A stretch of 43,939 bases of DNA from Streptomyces sp. CBMA156 (GTDB lineage: Bacteria; Actinomycetota; Actinomycetes; Streptomycetales; Streptomycetaceae): NCBI RefSeq assembly GCF_014596515.1, contig NZ_MSJQ01000363.1, forward strand, positions 1 through 43,939, in the 5' to 3' direction. This document shows positions 8,445-16,147 of the stretch, piece by piece; the stretch's first letter is position 1; each line of letters starts with the position of its first letter. A program made the translations under genes and the position numbers. Under the pieces are notes generated by a model. It saw only the letters and a list, made by a program, of their open reading frames with translations. It was not told where the DNA came from and ran no database searches.

Positions 8445-8708
8445 TCAGGGCACCCGCGGCGGGTCGAGGGCGAGGCCGGTCCCGGCGAGGAAACCGTCCA
8501 GGACGGCTGGTCGGTACTGTCGGCGCTTGAGCCGGTCGCGTACCAGGGCTTCGAGCCGGTCGAGGGCAACGGAGGCGGGCGGAGGTTCCACCGCCCTGCT
8601 CGCGCCGGGGGACGCGCGGCGCTGGGCGGACGTGAGGTTCGGGCGCTGCTCCGGGGTGTGTCGGCTGTGGATCTCCTGCGACGGTGCCCGGAGGGCACGC
8701 CCGAGGGT

Positions 8709-9698
8709 TCAGCCCTGGAGGGAGGCGAGCCAGGAGGTCAGGAGGCGGTTTACCTCCTCGGGACGCTCCTGCTGGATCCAGTGTCCGCAGCCGTCCAGGA
8801 TGTTGCTGGAGGCCAGGCCGGGGAGGGTGGTTGGGTAGGCGTCGATCGCGTCGGCCATCCAGGTCGTGGAGGCGTCCAGGGCGCCGCCGATGAACAGGGA
8901 CGGCTGCTTGATCGGGGCGCCGGCGTACGGGGCGAGATCCTCCCAGTCGCGGTCCATGTTGCGGTAGCGGTTGAGGGCTCCGGTCATGCCGGTGCGCTCG
9001 AACTCCGCGGCGTAGACGTCGAGGTCGTCCTCGGTCAGCCAGGCGGGCAGCTTGCCGCTGGGGAAGCGGTCGCGCAGCCGGCCGCCGGTGCGGGCCACGA
9101 AGTGGGGGTCGGGCTCGCTCCGGGCGGGCATGGTGTCGGCGGACATGGCCGCGTAGAAGCCCGCGAGCCAGCCCCGCAGGTCGGGCTCCATCTCGGCTTC
9201 GGCCCGGCCGGGCTCCTGGAAGTAGGAGACGTAGAGCTCCTGGTCGCCGCCCATCTGCGCGAAGACGTCGGTGGGGCGGGGGCCGCCGGGTGGCGCGTAG
9301 GGGACGCTCAGCAGTGCGACGGCACGGAAGACCTCGGGGTGCAGCAGGGCGGAGGCCGCGGCGATGCTGGAGCCCCAGTCGTGCCCGACGATCACCGCCC
9401 TCTCCTCGCCCAGGGCACGTACCAGGGCGACGTTGTCCGCCACCAGGTCGAGCATCCGGTAGGCGTCGGTCGCGGCCGGCTTGGAGGAGCGGCCGTAGCC
9501 GCGCACGTCGAGCGCAGCGGCCCGGTACCCCGCCGCCGCGAGGGCCGGGAGCTGGCGGCGCCATGAGTACCAGGACTCGGGGAAGCCGTGGACGAGCAGG
9601 ACCAGCGGTCCGGTGCCCTGTTCGACGAGGTGCAGGCGCCCGGCGGGTGCCTCGATGGTGCGGTGGCGCAGGTCGGCGGACGGCATGGGCGGGTGCAT
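8709..9698 (-). CDS. Alpha/beta hydrolase, epoxide-hydrolase type
   Basis: A 329-residue alpha/beta-fold hydrolase of the soluble epoxide hydrolase family, which opens epoxides to diols via an aspartate nucleophile. Motifs in order are the oxyanion-hole HGFPESWYSWRRQLP, the strand LDVRGYGRSSKP, the nucleophile elbow VGHDWGSSIA with Asp as nucleophile (Ser in ordinary esterases), a cap domain with the tyrosine in QELYVSYFQEPG, and the catalytic histidine in GCGHWIQQERPEEVN. The ATG at 9698 lies 6 bases after GAGGAG; an in-frame start 18 bases upstream is less likely. It is divergent from an XRE-cupin regulator with an operator between them, a common regulator/enzyme pairing in actinomycetes, so the regulator probably controls it. 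Confidence 0.9.
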   Translation of the reverse strand: MHPPMPSADLRHRTIEAPAGRLHLVEQGTGPLVLLVHGFPESWYSWRRQLPALAAAGYRAAALDVRGYGRSSKPAATDAYRMLDLVADNVALVRALGEERAVIVGHDWGSSIAAASALLHPEVFRAVALLSVPYAPPGGPRPTDVFAQMGGDQELYVSYFQEPGRAEAEMEPDLRGWLAGFYAAMSADTMPARSEPDPHFVARTGGRLRDRFPSGKLPAWLTEDDLDVYAAEFERTGMTGALNRYRNMDRDWEDLAPYAGAPIKQPSLFIGGALDASTTWMADAIDAYPTTLPGLASSNILDGCGHWIQQERPEEVNRLLTSWLASLQG

Positions 9699-9774
9699 GG
9701 CATCTCCTCGGTTCACGGGCGGCCGCGGTTACCCACTGATCTTGTGGCGGGACGGCATCCCGACGCGAGCACCG

Positions 9775-9797
9775 TTGCCATTCTGGCAAGCTGGCAG
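9775..9797. promoter_or_regulatory. Candidate operator of the XRE-cupin regulator
   Basis: The perfect inverted repeat TTGCCA-TTC-TGGCAA (9775-9789) is followed by a further half-site TGGCAG (9792-9797). It lies in the divergent intergenic region, about 45-65 bases before the regulator's start and 80-100 bases before the hydrolase start, as expected for an autoregulated divergent pair. Confidence 0.6.
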
Positions 9798-9841
9798 GAC
9801 AGGGCGGTGGAGGCCGCGCGGCTGGAGAGAGCGGGGCGACG

Positions 9842-10471
9842 GTGACGGACGACGGCACAGCCGACACGCTGGCGGCCATGGGCCCCCGGCTGCGGACCGC
9901 GCGCGAGCAGCGCGGCGCCACGCTCACCGACGTCAGCCGCACGACCGGCATCTCGCCGAGCACGCTGTCGCGGATCGAGACCGGTCGGCGCAAGCCGACC
10001 CTGGAGGTGCTGCTGCAGCTCGCGAAGGCGTACGGCATCTCCCTGGACGAGCTGGCCGGCACCGCACCCGTCACCGCGCCCGGACCGCGCATCCGGACAC
10101 CGCAGGGTCCCGGCGGCGACAAGGTGGTGCTGCCGTTGACCCGGTACGTGGGGGGCCTGCACGCCCACAAGCACGTCCTGCCCGCCGTCGACGCGCCGCC
10201 GGCGCGGCCGCGGCAGGTCTCCCACGACGGGTACGAATGGCTGTGCGTCCTGTACGGGCGGCTGTGGCTGGCGCTCGGCGAGCAGGACCTCGTCCTGAGC
10301 GCCGGGGAGACGGCTGAGTTCGACACCCGCACCGCCCACGGAGTCGCGAATGCCGAACCCGGCGGACCGGTCGAATACCTGATCATGTTCGGGCCGCAGG
10401 GAGAGCGCCTACGACCGCGCACCCGCGCATCCGGATCACGCCGCGGGCCCGGACCGCGCCGGTCCGGATAG
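9842..10471 (+). CDS. XRE family regulator with cupin sensor domain
   Basis: A 209-residue DNA-binding regulator. Residues about 14-70 form an XRE helix-turn-helix (LRTAREQRGATLTDVS, GISPSTLSRIETGRRKPTLE). Residues about 100-185 form a cupin barrel (the stretch from HDGYEWLCVLYGRLWLALGE to DTRTAHGVANAEPGGPVEYL), likely a small-molecule sensor. GTG 9842 is the start. The last 20 or so residues, RLRPRTRASGSRRGPGPRRSG, are read through a Tn3 transposase remnant on the opposite strand (from about 10428). The native C-terminus after FGPQGER therefore seems to have been replaced by insertion debris; the domains themselves are complete. The operator at 9775-9797 suggests autoregulation and control of the divergent epoxide-hydrolase-like gene. 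Confidence 0.88.
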   Translation: MTDDGTADTLAAMGPRLRTAREQRGATLTDVSRTTGISPSTLSRIETGRRKPTLEVLLQLAKAYGISLDELAGTAPVTAPGPRIRTPQGPGGDKVVLPLTRYVGGLHAHKHVLPAVDAPPARPRQVSHDGYEWLCVLYGRLWLALGEQDLVLSAGETAEFDTRTAHGVANAEPGGPVEYLIMFGPQGERLRPRTRASGSRRGPGPRRSG

Positions 10472-10540
10472 AACCGATGATTGGCAGCACGACCTCCCAG
10501 TGCCGCTCGACCCGCTCCAGGCTGACCTTGGTCCCGAAAC
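10428..10540 (-). pseudogene. Tn3-family transposase remnant
   Basis: The minus strand reads FGTKVSLERVERHWEVVLPI followed by IGSIRTGAVRARGVIRM. This is the segment of Tn3-family transposases that in relatives runs RFGxKVTIERVExHWxDILRIxGSIxTGAVRAxDVIRM and continues LxRDGRPTPLGxAIAHYGR. Here it stops abruptly after VIRM and has no recognisable sequence before FGTK, leaving about 37 codons. It overlaps the 3' end of the XRE-cupin gene. No inverted terminal repeats were identified. The family is recalled from motifs, not searched. Confidence 0.6.
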
Positions 10541-10815
10541 AGCACCCAGGTGTTCTCGAAACCCGGCGACATCGCTCTCCCGTGGCACGGGGTGCTCTCG
10601 CCGCTCAGCAACAGTGCTCTCACGACTCCCGTATGAAGCCAGCTCGAAGTAGGTCGTTGGCCGCCCCGGTCTGGGCGGGAATGGCGGCGCGGCCGGCCTC
10701 GCGCGGCTCCTGAAGGTCGGGAACGGGGAACGGCCCTTCTCCCGGCCTGTCCGCGAGCCGGTGCGGGCGCCCGCGAGGCGGGCAGCCCGCCGTCGGCCGG
10801 TGGACCGTTGCCTCC
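10541..10815. other. Non-coding gap
   Basis: No gene is supported between the transposase remnant and the methyltransferase 3' end. A short GC hairpin at 10769-10783 (GCCCGC-GAG-GCGGGC) lies 33 bases downstream of the methyltransferase stop and could contribute to termination. Confidence 0.4.
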
Positions 10816-11655
10816 TCAGTTCGCGGGTCGGTGTCCGGAGGTGGCGACGACGGCGATGGGGAAGGAGAGGTGGCCGGGGTCATCGATCTCCTCCAGGCCG
10901 GCGTGCACGTCGGCCTCGCTGAGCAGTCCGGTGCTGACGAGTCGGGGGGCGACCGCCTGAATGGTCAGCCGGGAGAACTCGGCGATCGGTGATCCGGCGT
11001 GGAAGGCGGGAAGGTCCGCTTCGGACCGTACCTTCTCGTAGCCGGTGTCGCGCATGGCGGCCGCCACCCGCACACCCCAGGTGTCGTCCATTCCGAAGGA
11101 TGTGGCGAGGGAAGCCCACCAGGCATCGATGACCCGCCTGAGCGGGGAGGACGCGGGCAGTCCGTGACGAGGGAAGTGGACGAGGTCCTCCACCAGGAGC
11201 ACCCCGCCCGGGGCCAGCCATGGCAGCATCCGCTGGATGATCCGCTCGCGTTGAGGCAGGTGCATGAGCACGGCGCGCGCGTGGATCAGCTGGAAGGCCC
11301 CCTCCGGGAAGGCGTCCTCCGTGACGTCGTGCACCAGCACCGTGAGGTTGGCCGGCACCGGTTCCCGGACCAGTGCCACGTCCAGGTCGGTCGCGGTGAC
11401 ACGCCCCCGGTGACAACGCGCGGCCATCCAGTGGGCGACGGTGCCGGCGCCGGCGCCGATCTCCAGACAGGACCAGTCGGGCGCGATCTCGGCGGCTTCC
11501 AGCCGTCGCCGGGTCTGCGGGTCGAAGGCGCGGCTCAGGGCGTCGAGGCGGGCCCTTTCCTCGGGGCGCCGGTGCGTCAGCACGTCGGTGTAGAGCTCGC
11601 GAGCTGCGCCGGGCCCGGCCGCGCCCGTGTCGGGAGTACGTGAATGGTTCGTCAT
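10816..11655 (-). CDS. SAM-dependent class I methyltransferase
   Basis: A 279-residue Rossmann-fold methyltransferase. The S-adenosylmethionine motif I is CLEIGAGAGTVAHWMA, followed by the acidic strand RVTATDLDVALV and the post-motif segments LTVLVHDVTEDAFPEGAFQL, LIHARAVLMHLPQRERIIQ and LAPGGVLLVEDLVHFP. This matches the Methyltransf_25/UbiE-like type that acts on small molecules. Homology-like sequence begins just after ATG 11655 (MTNHSRTPDTG), which has a weak GTGGA site. An upstream GTG at 11685 (VTKNNEVEPRM) is an alternative. It stands alone, and no biosynthetic neighbours indicate a substrate. Confidence 0.88.
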   Translation of the reverse strand: MTNHSRTPDTGAAGPGAARELYTDVLTHRRPEERARLDALSRAFDPQTRRRLEAAEIAPDWSCLEIGAGAGTVAHWMAARCHRGRVTATDLDVALVREPVPANLTVLVHDVTEDAFPEGAFQLIHARAVLMHLPQRERIIQRMLPWLAPGGVLLVEDLVHFPRHGLPASSPLRRVIDAWWASLATSFGMDDTWGVRVAAAMRDTGYEKVRSEADLPAFHAGSPIAEFSRLTIQAVAPRLVSTGLLSEADVHAGLEEIDDPGHLSFPIAVVATSGHRPAN

Positions 11656-12115
11656 GCGCGGTTCCACTTCGTTGTTCTTCGTCACCGGAGCGCACTTGCT
11701 CCGGGCATGGGCCGAATCGTAGGAACGGCGGATCGTGTCGCAACGCCTCCGCGGCCCCAATCCGCTGAAACGTGTTTGCAAGGCATTGCCAGGTTGACGG
11801 GGGCAACGGCGCACGCGTGCGGAGATCCGGGCGTGGGTGAAGGAGCATTCCGGCCGGAGTGTCGGCTGGGCACCCGGTGGCGTTCCGGCTGTCCTGCCTG
11901 ATCAGGGCGTGGTGGGGCCGGTCGTCGCCCCCGTCCGGGCTCCTCCGTCCGCCACAGTGCCTGGCGACGGAGCGCCGTCACGTCATCTCATCCCACGAAT
12001 TCGCTCGCATGGGTGACGTGACGTCACTTCGCCCGGTGGCCGGTCAGGTGACCACAAGAATGTGAGACCCGGCCGGGACGGTCCCGTTCCGGGTGACCCT
12101 TGAGGGAGACAGACC
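11656..12115. other. Intergenic region between divergent genes
   Basis: No gene is supported. A palindrome GTGACGTCAC lies at 12018-12027 inside the longer run GTGACGTGACGTCAC, about 90 bases before the EF-hand gene, and could be a regulator site. The rest shows no repeat or frame with protein character. Confidence 0.4.
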
Positions 12116-12646
12116 TTGCGAGACGAAGCCGTTCGACGTGCCGCGCTGATCTTCAAGCTGTTCGACGCCAACGGGAACGGAGTGCTCGATCCCCAGGACT
12201 TCGGCCTGGTCGCCGACCGGGTGCTGGTCGTCGCCACCGACTCGGCGCAGGAGGACAGGCAGACGTTCGCGGGCAGCATGCACCAGTGGTGGGACGTGCT
12301 GGCGGGGGCGTTGGACGCCGACAACGACGGCCTGATCAGCCCGCAGGAGTTCGAGGCGTTCGTGCTCGACCCCGAGCGCTTCGCGCCGACCGCGGATCTC
12401 TTCGCCAACGCGCTCGCCACGCTCGGCGACCCCGACAACGACGGTCTGATCGAGCGGACCCGCTTCCTCGACCTGATGATCGCATGGGGCTTCGACGCCC
12501 CCAACATCCACGCGCTGTTCGACGCGTTCGAACCGGATGCCGCCGACCGGATCACGGTGACCGCCTGGGCCGACGGCATCCGCGACTACTACACGCCCGG
12601 CCTGGCCGGCATCCCCGGCGACCGCCTGGTCTCACTGCCGGTCTGA
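12116..12646 (+). CDS. EF-hand calcium-binding protein
   Basis: A 176-residue protein with paired EF-hands of the kind found in actinobacterial calcium-binding proteins (calerythrin/sarcoplasmic type). Loop 1 is DANGNGVLDPQD (17-28), with Asp in the last position instead of Glu. Loop 2 is DADNDGLISPQE (67-78), fully canonical. Loop 3 is DPDNDGLIERTR (105-116), canonical at the front but ending in Arg. A fourth, EPDAADRITVTAW, is degenerate. So one to three calcium ions may bind. The protein is cytoplasmic, with no signal peptide. The TTG at 12116 follows GAGGGAGA at good spacing. It likely acts as a calcium buffer or sensor; the target is unknown. Confidence 0.9.
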   Translation: MRDEAVRRAALIFKLFDANGNGVLDPQDFGLVADRVLVVATDSAQEDRQTFAGSMHQWWDVLAGALDADNDGLISPQEFEAFVLDPERFAPTADLFANALATLGDPDNDGLIERTRFLDLMIAWGFDAPNIHALFDAFEPDAADRITVTAWADGIRDYYTPGLAGIPGDRLVSLPV

Positions 12647-12924
12647 CCCGGCCACCGCACGGGAGGGCGGACCGGCGGACCGCACCGTCCGAAGCCGACT
12701 GCCGTCCGGCACGGCGGGACCATGCCGCCTCCCAGCCCGGCCCTGCCCAGGCCGCCGCCCTCAGCCCCGCGTCGTCGCCGAGACCCTTCTCGGCCTGACC
12801 CGGGCGCGCCCCTTAACGCCGGACCGGCCCCGCACAGCCTCACGCGGCAGGTGACCGACCTCGACCGGCTCAAGCACGCCGCCCGCCAGGGCACAGGCCG
12901 CACTGGTGCCCCCCCGGAACCAAC

Positions 12925-12959
12925 GGCATGTCCTGGCGGGCCTTCCGCCAGGACATGCC
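12925..12959. terminator. Perfect 15-bp hairpin
   Basis: GGCATGTCCTGGCGG (12925-12939), a 5-base loop, then the exact complement to 12959. It lies downstream of the broken Trypco1-like gene on the minus strand and 278 bases after the EF-hand gene on the plus strand. It probably served as a terminator of the lost gene or its neighbour. No T-run follows. Confidence 0.5.
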
Positions 12960-13003
12960 CGGCCCCTGGCCAGGCTCCACGCCCGGCTCACCGACCACAC
13001 CGG

Positions 13004-13227
13004 TCAGCCGCGCCCGGTCCGCGAGGTCACCTTCGACGCCTCGGCAGGCCCCGCCTCGCGCAACCGCCGCAGCACCGTGCGTGCCATGTCGGTCACCGGC
13101 TCCAGGGCAGATCCCGGACCGCATCCCCGACCCGGCCCGCCTTCACCGGCCCGGCCGCCCCGTCCACCGCCTCGACCAGGATCGAACCCCCGCCGTCCAA
13201 CGGCACCCGCGCCAACTTCTGCCCCAC
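13004..13227 (-). pseudogene. Trypco1-like (CU044_2847 family) gene, frameshifted and truncated
   Basis: From GTG 13227, behind a good GGGAGGGG site, the minus strand reads VGQKLARVPLDGGGSILVEA, then VDGAAGPVKAGRVGDAVRDL before a stop. In the next frame it continues LEPVTDMARTVLRRLREAGP and AEASKVT. Joined, these give the first two thirds of the small CU044_2847 family, also called trypsin-co-occurring domain 1. Members open with a (R)VPLxDGGxILVE strand, then a helix, then xVEFGVxLxAxxGxVI. That last part is missing. The frameshift lies near 13100-13110. These proteins normally sit beside trypsin-like peptidase/NTPase conflict genes. None is adjacent here, but an intact related module starts at 20138. 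The family is from recall. Confidence 0.5.
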
Positions 13228-13365
13228 GTCGCCCCTCCCTCGACGCCGCCCCGCGGCGAACACAGCCACACCGTACTGGTATCGGCACGCAGCGAAGCGA
13301 CGAACTCCCCGACGGGCAAGGCAGATCAGGCTGTTCTCCGATCAACTGCCCGTACAGCGACGCGA

Positions 13366-13412
13366 CTACCGCGCTGGGGGAGGCGCGAGGCCGCCCCCGG
13401 GAAACGCGGTAG
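13366..13412. repeat. Long stem-loop
   Basis: CTACCGCG pairs with CGCGGTAG, with an inner GGGGG/CCCCC stem, over 47 bases. It lies between the start of the broken Trypco1-like gene and the 3' end of the MerR gene, so it may be the MerR terminator. Confidence 0.4.
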
Positions 13413-13547
13413 CGTCACCGGATCCGGCGGAGCCGCCATCCGCTTCTCCGCCTGACCGCCAGACGTGCCTCAGCCTCCCGTGACCGTGCGGCGATCGTGT
13501 CGGCCGCCGGCGGCAGTGCGCAGTGGGGGCCGCCGGTCGAGGGTGCC

Positions 13548-13916
13548 TCACTCCGGGTGGTGGGTGCACTCGGGCGGAGGGTTACGGGTGTTGGCGATCA
13601 CCGTGTCGAGTCGGTCGCGTGCCGCGGCGAGGTCGGTGATCCGTTCGCTGATCCGGGCGCGTTCGGCCTCCAAGTGGTCCAGGAGCCCCGGCGCCGCTGT
13701 GCCGGAGTCCACACAGGGCAGCACCTCGCGAACGGACCTGCTCGGCAGCCCCGCGGCGAACAGTTGCTGGATCAGCCTCACCCGGGCCACCGCCGAGTCC
13801 GGGTAATGGCGCTGCCCTCCGGCGCTCCGTTCGGCCGGCAGCAGATCCTGCTCTTCGTAGTACCGCAGAGCCCTGACACTCACCCCGGCCTGCCGGGCCA
13901 CCTCACCGATACGCAC
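13548..13916 (-). CDS. MerR family transcriptional regulator
   Basis: A 122-residue MerR-type regulator. The N-terminal winged helix MRIGEVARQAGVSVRALRYY (1-20) is followed by a wing (RSAGGQRHYPDSAVARV) and a dimerising coiled coil to about residue 110. The only cysteines are C68 (VLPCVDSG) and one near the C-terminus (PECTHHPE). No SoxR iron-sulfur or MerR mercury signature is evident, so the inducer is unknown. GTG 13916 follows GGAGG by 4 bases. It is divergent from a quinone-oxidoreductase-like gene across 105 bases that contain a promoter with the long spacer typical of MerR control. It probably activates that gene. Confidence 0.9.
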   Translation of the reverse strand: MRIGEVARQAGVSVRALRYYEEQDLLPAERSAGGQRHYPDSAVARVRLIQQLFAAGLPSRSVREVLPCVDSGTAAPGLLDHLEAERARISERITDLAAARDRLDTVIANTRNPPPECTHHPE

Positions 13917-13941
13917 GGGGCCTCCGATTCACTCGCCCGAC

Positions 13942-13973
13942 TTGCACCTGACGCCGACGTCAGGTTTTAGCGT
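13942..13973 (+). promoter_or_regulatory. MerR-type promoter and operator
   Basis: -35 TTGCAC (13942-13947), a 20-bp spacer, and -10 TAGCGT (13968-13973). The spacer contains the perfect dyad CCTGACG-CCGA-CGTCAGG (13947-13964). A 19-20 bp spacer with a dyad inside is the hallmark of promoters untwisted by MerR-family activators. It faces the oxidoreductase gene. Confidence 0.75.
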
Positions 13974-14021
13974 AACCGGCGTCAAGGCGTACCAGGCCAT
14001 GGGGATGGAAGGCGGAACACA

Positions 14022-14942
14022 ATGCGCGCAGCTCGCTACCACGAGTACGGCGGCACGGAGACCCTCACGGTCGAGGAGGCACCGGACCCGCAGCCCGGCG
14101 CCGGAGAGATCCGCATTCGCGTCGCGGCAGCCAGTGTCAACCCCGTCGACTGGAAGGTGCGCAGCGGAGAGGTCCGTGACGTGCTCCCCGTGGACCTGCC
14201 GGCTGTCCCCGGCCGTGACGCGGTCGGCCTGGTCGACAGGATCGGGGAGGGCGTGGAGGGGGTGGGCGTCGGCGACCGGGTCTTCGGGCTGGGCGGCGTC
14301 ACGGGAGCGACGGCGGAGCTGGCCGTGCTCTCGGCCTGGGCCCCCGCGCCCGACGCGTGGAACGATGCCCAGGCGGGCGGGGCCGGCCTGGTGGCCGTGA
14401 CGGCATTGGGAGGGCTCAGGGCGCTCGGCCCGCTGGCCGGGCGCACCGTGCTGGTCGAAGGCGCCGCCGGCGGTGTCGGCGGTGCGGCGGTCGAGATCGC
14501 GGTCGCCATGGGGGCCACCGTGATCGGGACGGCCAGTGAGCGCAGCCACGCGTTCCTCTCCTCCCTCGGAGCCCTTCCCACCACCTACGGCACGGGCCTT
14601 GCCGAACGCCTCGCCGACCTGGCCCCCGACGGGATCGATCTCGTGCTCGATGCGGCCGGCTCCGGCTCCCTCACGGACCTCGTCAGGATCGCCGGAAGCC
14701 CGGCCCGCGTCGTGACAGTCGCCGACTACCGGAATGCCGGTCGCCTGGGCGTCCACCTGGCCAACGCGGCGAACGACCCCGCGCTCCTCATCGAGGCTGC
14801 CTGCTTCGGCGCGCAAGGCCGTTACACGCCGCGCATCGAACAGACCTACCCCCTGGAAGAGATCGCGCAGGCCCACGCCCACTCCGAGCGTGGACGCGTC
14901 CGGGGAAAGATCGTGACCCTCATCCAGGGTCACCTTCGCTGA
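14022..14942 (+). CDS. NADP-dependent quinone oxidoreductase-like MDR protein
   Basis: A 306-residue member of the medium-chain dehydrogenase/reductase superfamily, zinc-independent quinone oxidoreductase branch. The N-terminal GroES-like domain includes RIRVAAASVNPVDWKVRSGE and LPAVPGRDAVGLV. The cofactor site is TVLVEGAAGGVGGAAVEIAV (GxxGGVG). No zinc-binding cysteine cluster is present. The protein is expected to reduce quinones or enones with NAD(P)H in the cytoplasm. The ATG at 14022 follows GGAAGGCGGA. It is transcribed from the MerR-type promoter at 13942-13973 and is probably induced by the stress that its MerR regulator senses. Confidence 0.92.
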   Translation: MRAARYHEYGGTETLTVEEAPDPQPGAGEIRIRVAAASVNPVDWKVRSGEVRDVLPVDLPAVPGRDAVGLVDRIGEGVEGVGVGDRVFGLGGVTGATAELAVLSAWAPAPDAWNDAQAGGAGLVAVTALGGLRALGPLAGRTVLVEGAAGGVGGAAVEIAVAMGATVIGTASERSHAFLSSLGALPTTYGTGLAERLADLAPDGIDLVLDAAGSGSLTDLVRIAGSPARVVTVADYRNAGRLGVHLANAANDPALLIEAACFGAQGRYTPRIEQTYPLEEIAQAHAHSERGRVRGKIVTLIQGHLR

Positions 14943-14959
14943 CCGCAGGCTCCGTGCAC

Positions 14960-15384
14960 CGGGTGAGCCCCGTTGACTTGGTCCACACGTACGGGCCCCC
15001 ACCGTGCGGCCAGGGCTCGCCGGTGGGCCACAGCAGCGGCCCGCCGACGGAACTGTCGTGGGGTGACGGCGGTCCGGGGTGCGGATACAACCGGGTAGCC
15101 GTGCCTTCCAGGGGGCCAGTTGAGGGAACAGCGCGGTGACGTCGAGCGGCCGCGGTGGGGTGGCCTGCCCCGCCAACTGCCCGGGAACTGGAGCACAGAA
15201 CGCCGTCGAGGTCGTTGCCGGTATTGATCGACCGGTTCCCACCGCTCTCGCATGCGGAGACCTTGTCCCAGGTGGCCGCGGAGGCCGCGGAAGCCTCGCC
15301 GGCATCGAGCACGCTCGTGGCGCAGGCGAGGAGTCCGGCGGTGATGCGCACTGTGAACACGGAGTTCTGCCCTCGTCGTCCCAT
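14960..15384 (-). pseudogene. Resuscitation-promoting-factor-like transglycosylase, broken
   Basis: The frame from ATG 15384 encodes a signal peptide (VRITAGLLACATSVL, ending EASA) and then ASAATWDKVSACESGGNRS followed by INTGNDLDGVL. This is the start of the Rpf catalytic domain, which in relatives reads ATWDxVAxCESxGNWxINTGNGxYGGLQFSxxTW. The catalytic glutamate (CES) is kept, but the tryptophan after GN is Arg, and the GGLQF part has drifted out of frame (VLQFPGSW appears in the next frame). Downstream only scraps remain, such as EPWPHGGGPYVW, recalling the family's AWPxCG tail. I read it as a decayed secreted muralytic enzyme. Confidence 0.6.
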
Positions 15385-15482
15385 GTCCTCTCGAGCACCG
15401 AGTCGGGGAGGTGTCCGCGGCGCCGGGCCGCCCGCCACGAGCGCGCGAGGCGCGCCTCCGGTGGGGTCCGCCCCGTTGCGGC

Positions 15483-16109
15483 CTACGGTTCACAGTGGCT
15501 TTCCCTGATGTGCCGCAGCTCGGCCAGGCTGCGTGTGGCCTCACGCAGCCTGGCCCGCCGCAGCTCGGTGGCGTCGGGAACCGCTGTGCCACGGAGCGTC
15601 TTGTTCTCGATGCCGGCGCCCAGTTGGCCCCACAGCTCGGCCACGATCGCCACCAGGACGTGAATCAGCTCCTCCGACTCCGCGACGCCTGCCTCGGCCA
15701 GCTGCTGGGCGTGCCTGGCCCGGTCGAGCGCCTGCTGCACCATCGACCGTTCCGCCGCCGGTGACGGGTACGCCGCAGCCGCCTGGACTGCCTGTTCGTG
15801 CAGGTGGCCGGCCTGGGTGAGCAGCTCCTTCCGGGCAGACGGGTCCTTCGTGAGGTCATGGACCAACTGCTGGAGCAGGTCCCAGGGAATGTCCTTCCCC
15901 GCGGAGCGGTACTCGCTCCACCTGGTCCTGCCCGCCGGATACCGCTGGGCGAGTTCACGGACGGTGAGTCCGGAGGTCAACTGGCGCACGAACTGGGCCA
16001 GCGCGTCGGCCTGCTCGGTCTCTCCCTTGAGTCGCCCCTGGGGGCGGCCGGTGCTTCCCACTCTTCGCTCCCGTCTGTCCGCGGCCAAGTCGGGTTGTCC
16101 GCAGTTCAC
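15483..16109 (-). CDS. Hypothetical helical protein (208 aa)
   Basis: An almost all-helical, cytoplasmic protein. Residues about 35-95 contain LTSGLTVRELAQRYPAGRTR followed by WSEYRSAGKDIPWDLLQQLV, a layout I associate with an N-terminal DNA-binding-like helical domain in uncharacterised streptomycete proteins. The remainder is a long charged helix with coiled-coil character (ALDRARHAQQLAEAGVAESE, ATELRRARLREATRSLAELR). A regulatory role is possible but unproven. The start at GTG 16109 has a poor ribosome-binding site. A later in-frame GTG, near the VGSTGRPQG segment, is an alternative. It is divergent from the ABC transporter operon. Confidence 0.7.
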   Translation of the reverse strand: MNCGQPDLAADRRERRVGSTGRPQGRLKGETEQADALAQFVRQLTSGLTVRELAQRYPAGRTRWSEYRSAGKDIPWDLLQQLVHDLTKDPSARKELLTQAGHLHEQAVQAAAAYPSPAAERSMVQQALDRARHAQQLAEAGVAESEELIHVLVAIVAELWGQLGAGIENKTLRGTAVPDATELRRARLREATRSLAELRHIRESHCEP

Positions 16110-16147
16110 TTGGGACTCAGCCGATTTTTGTAGACGGACAATTAAGC

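Noticed and set aside
8457..8600. Minus-strand stretch reading LEALVRDRLKRRQYRPAVLD before GFLAGTGLALDPP
   Set aside because: It looks like the C-terminus of a real protein, but I cannot identify the family or its upstream part, and it may be chance. A translated search of 8445-8708 would decide.
7831..10623. A 930-residue minus-strand frame spanning several genes
   Set aside because: Low-complexity Arg/Pro/Gly translation antisense to or out of frame with recognised genes; no domain is visible.
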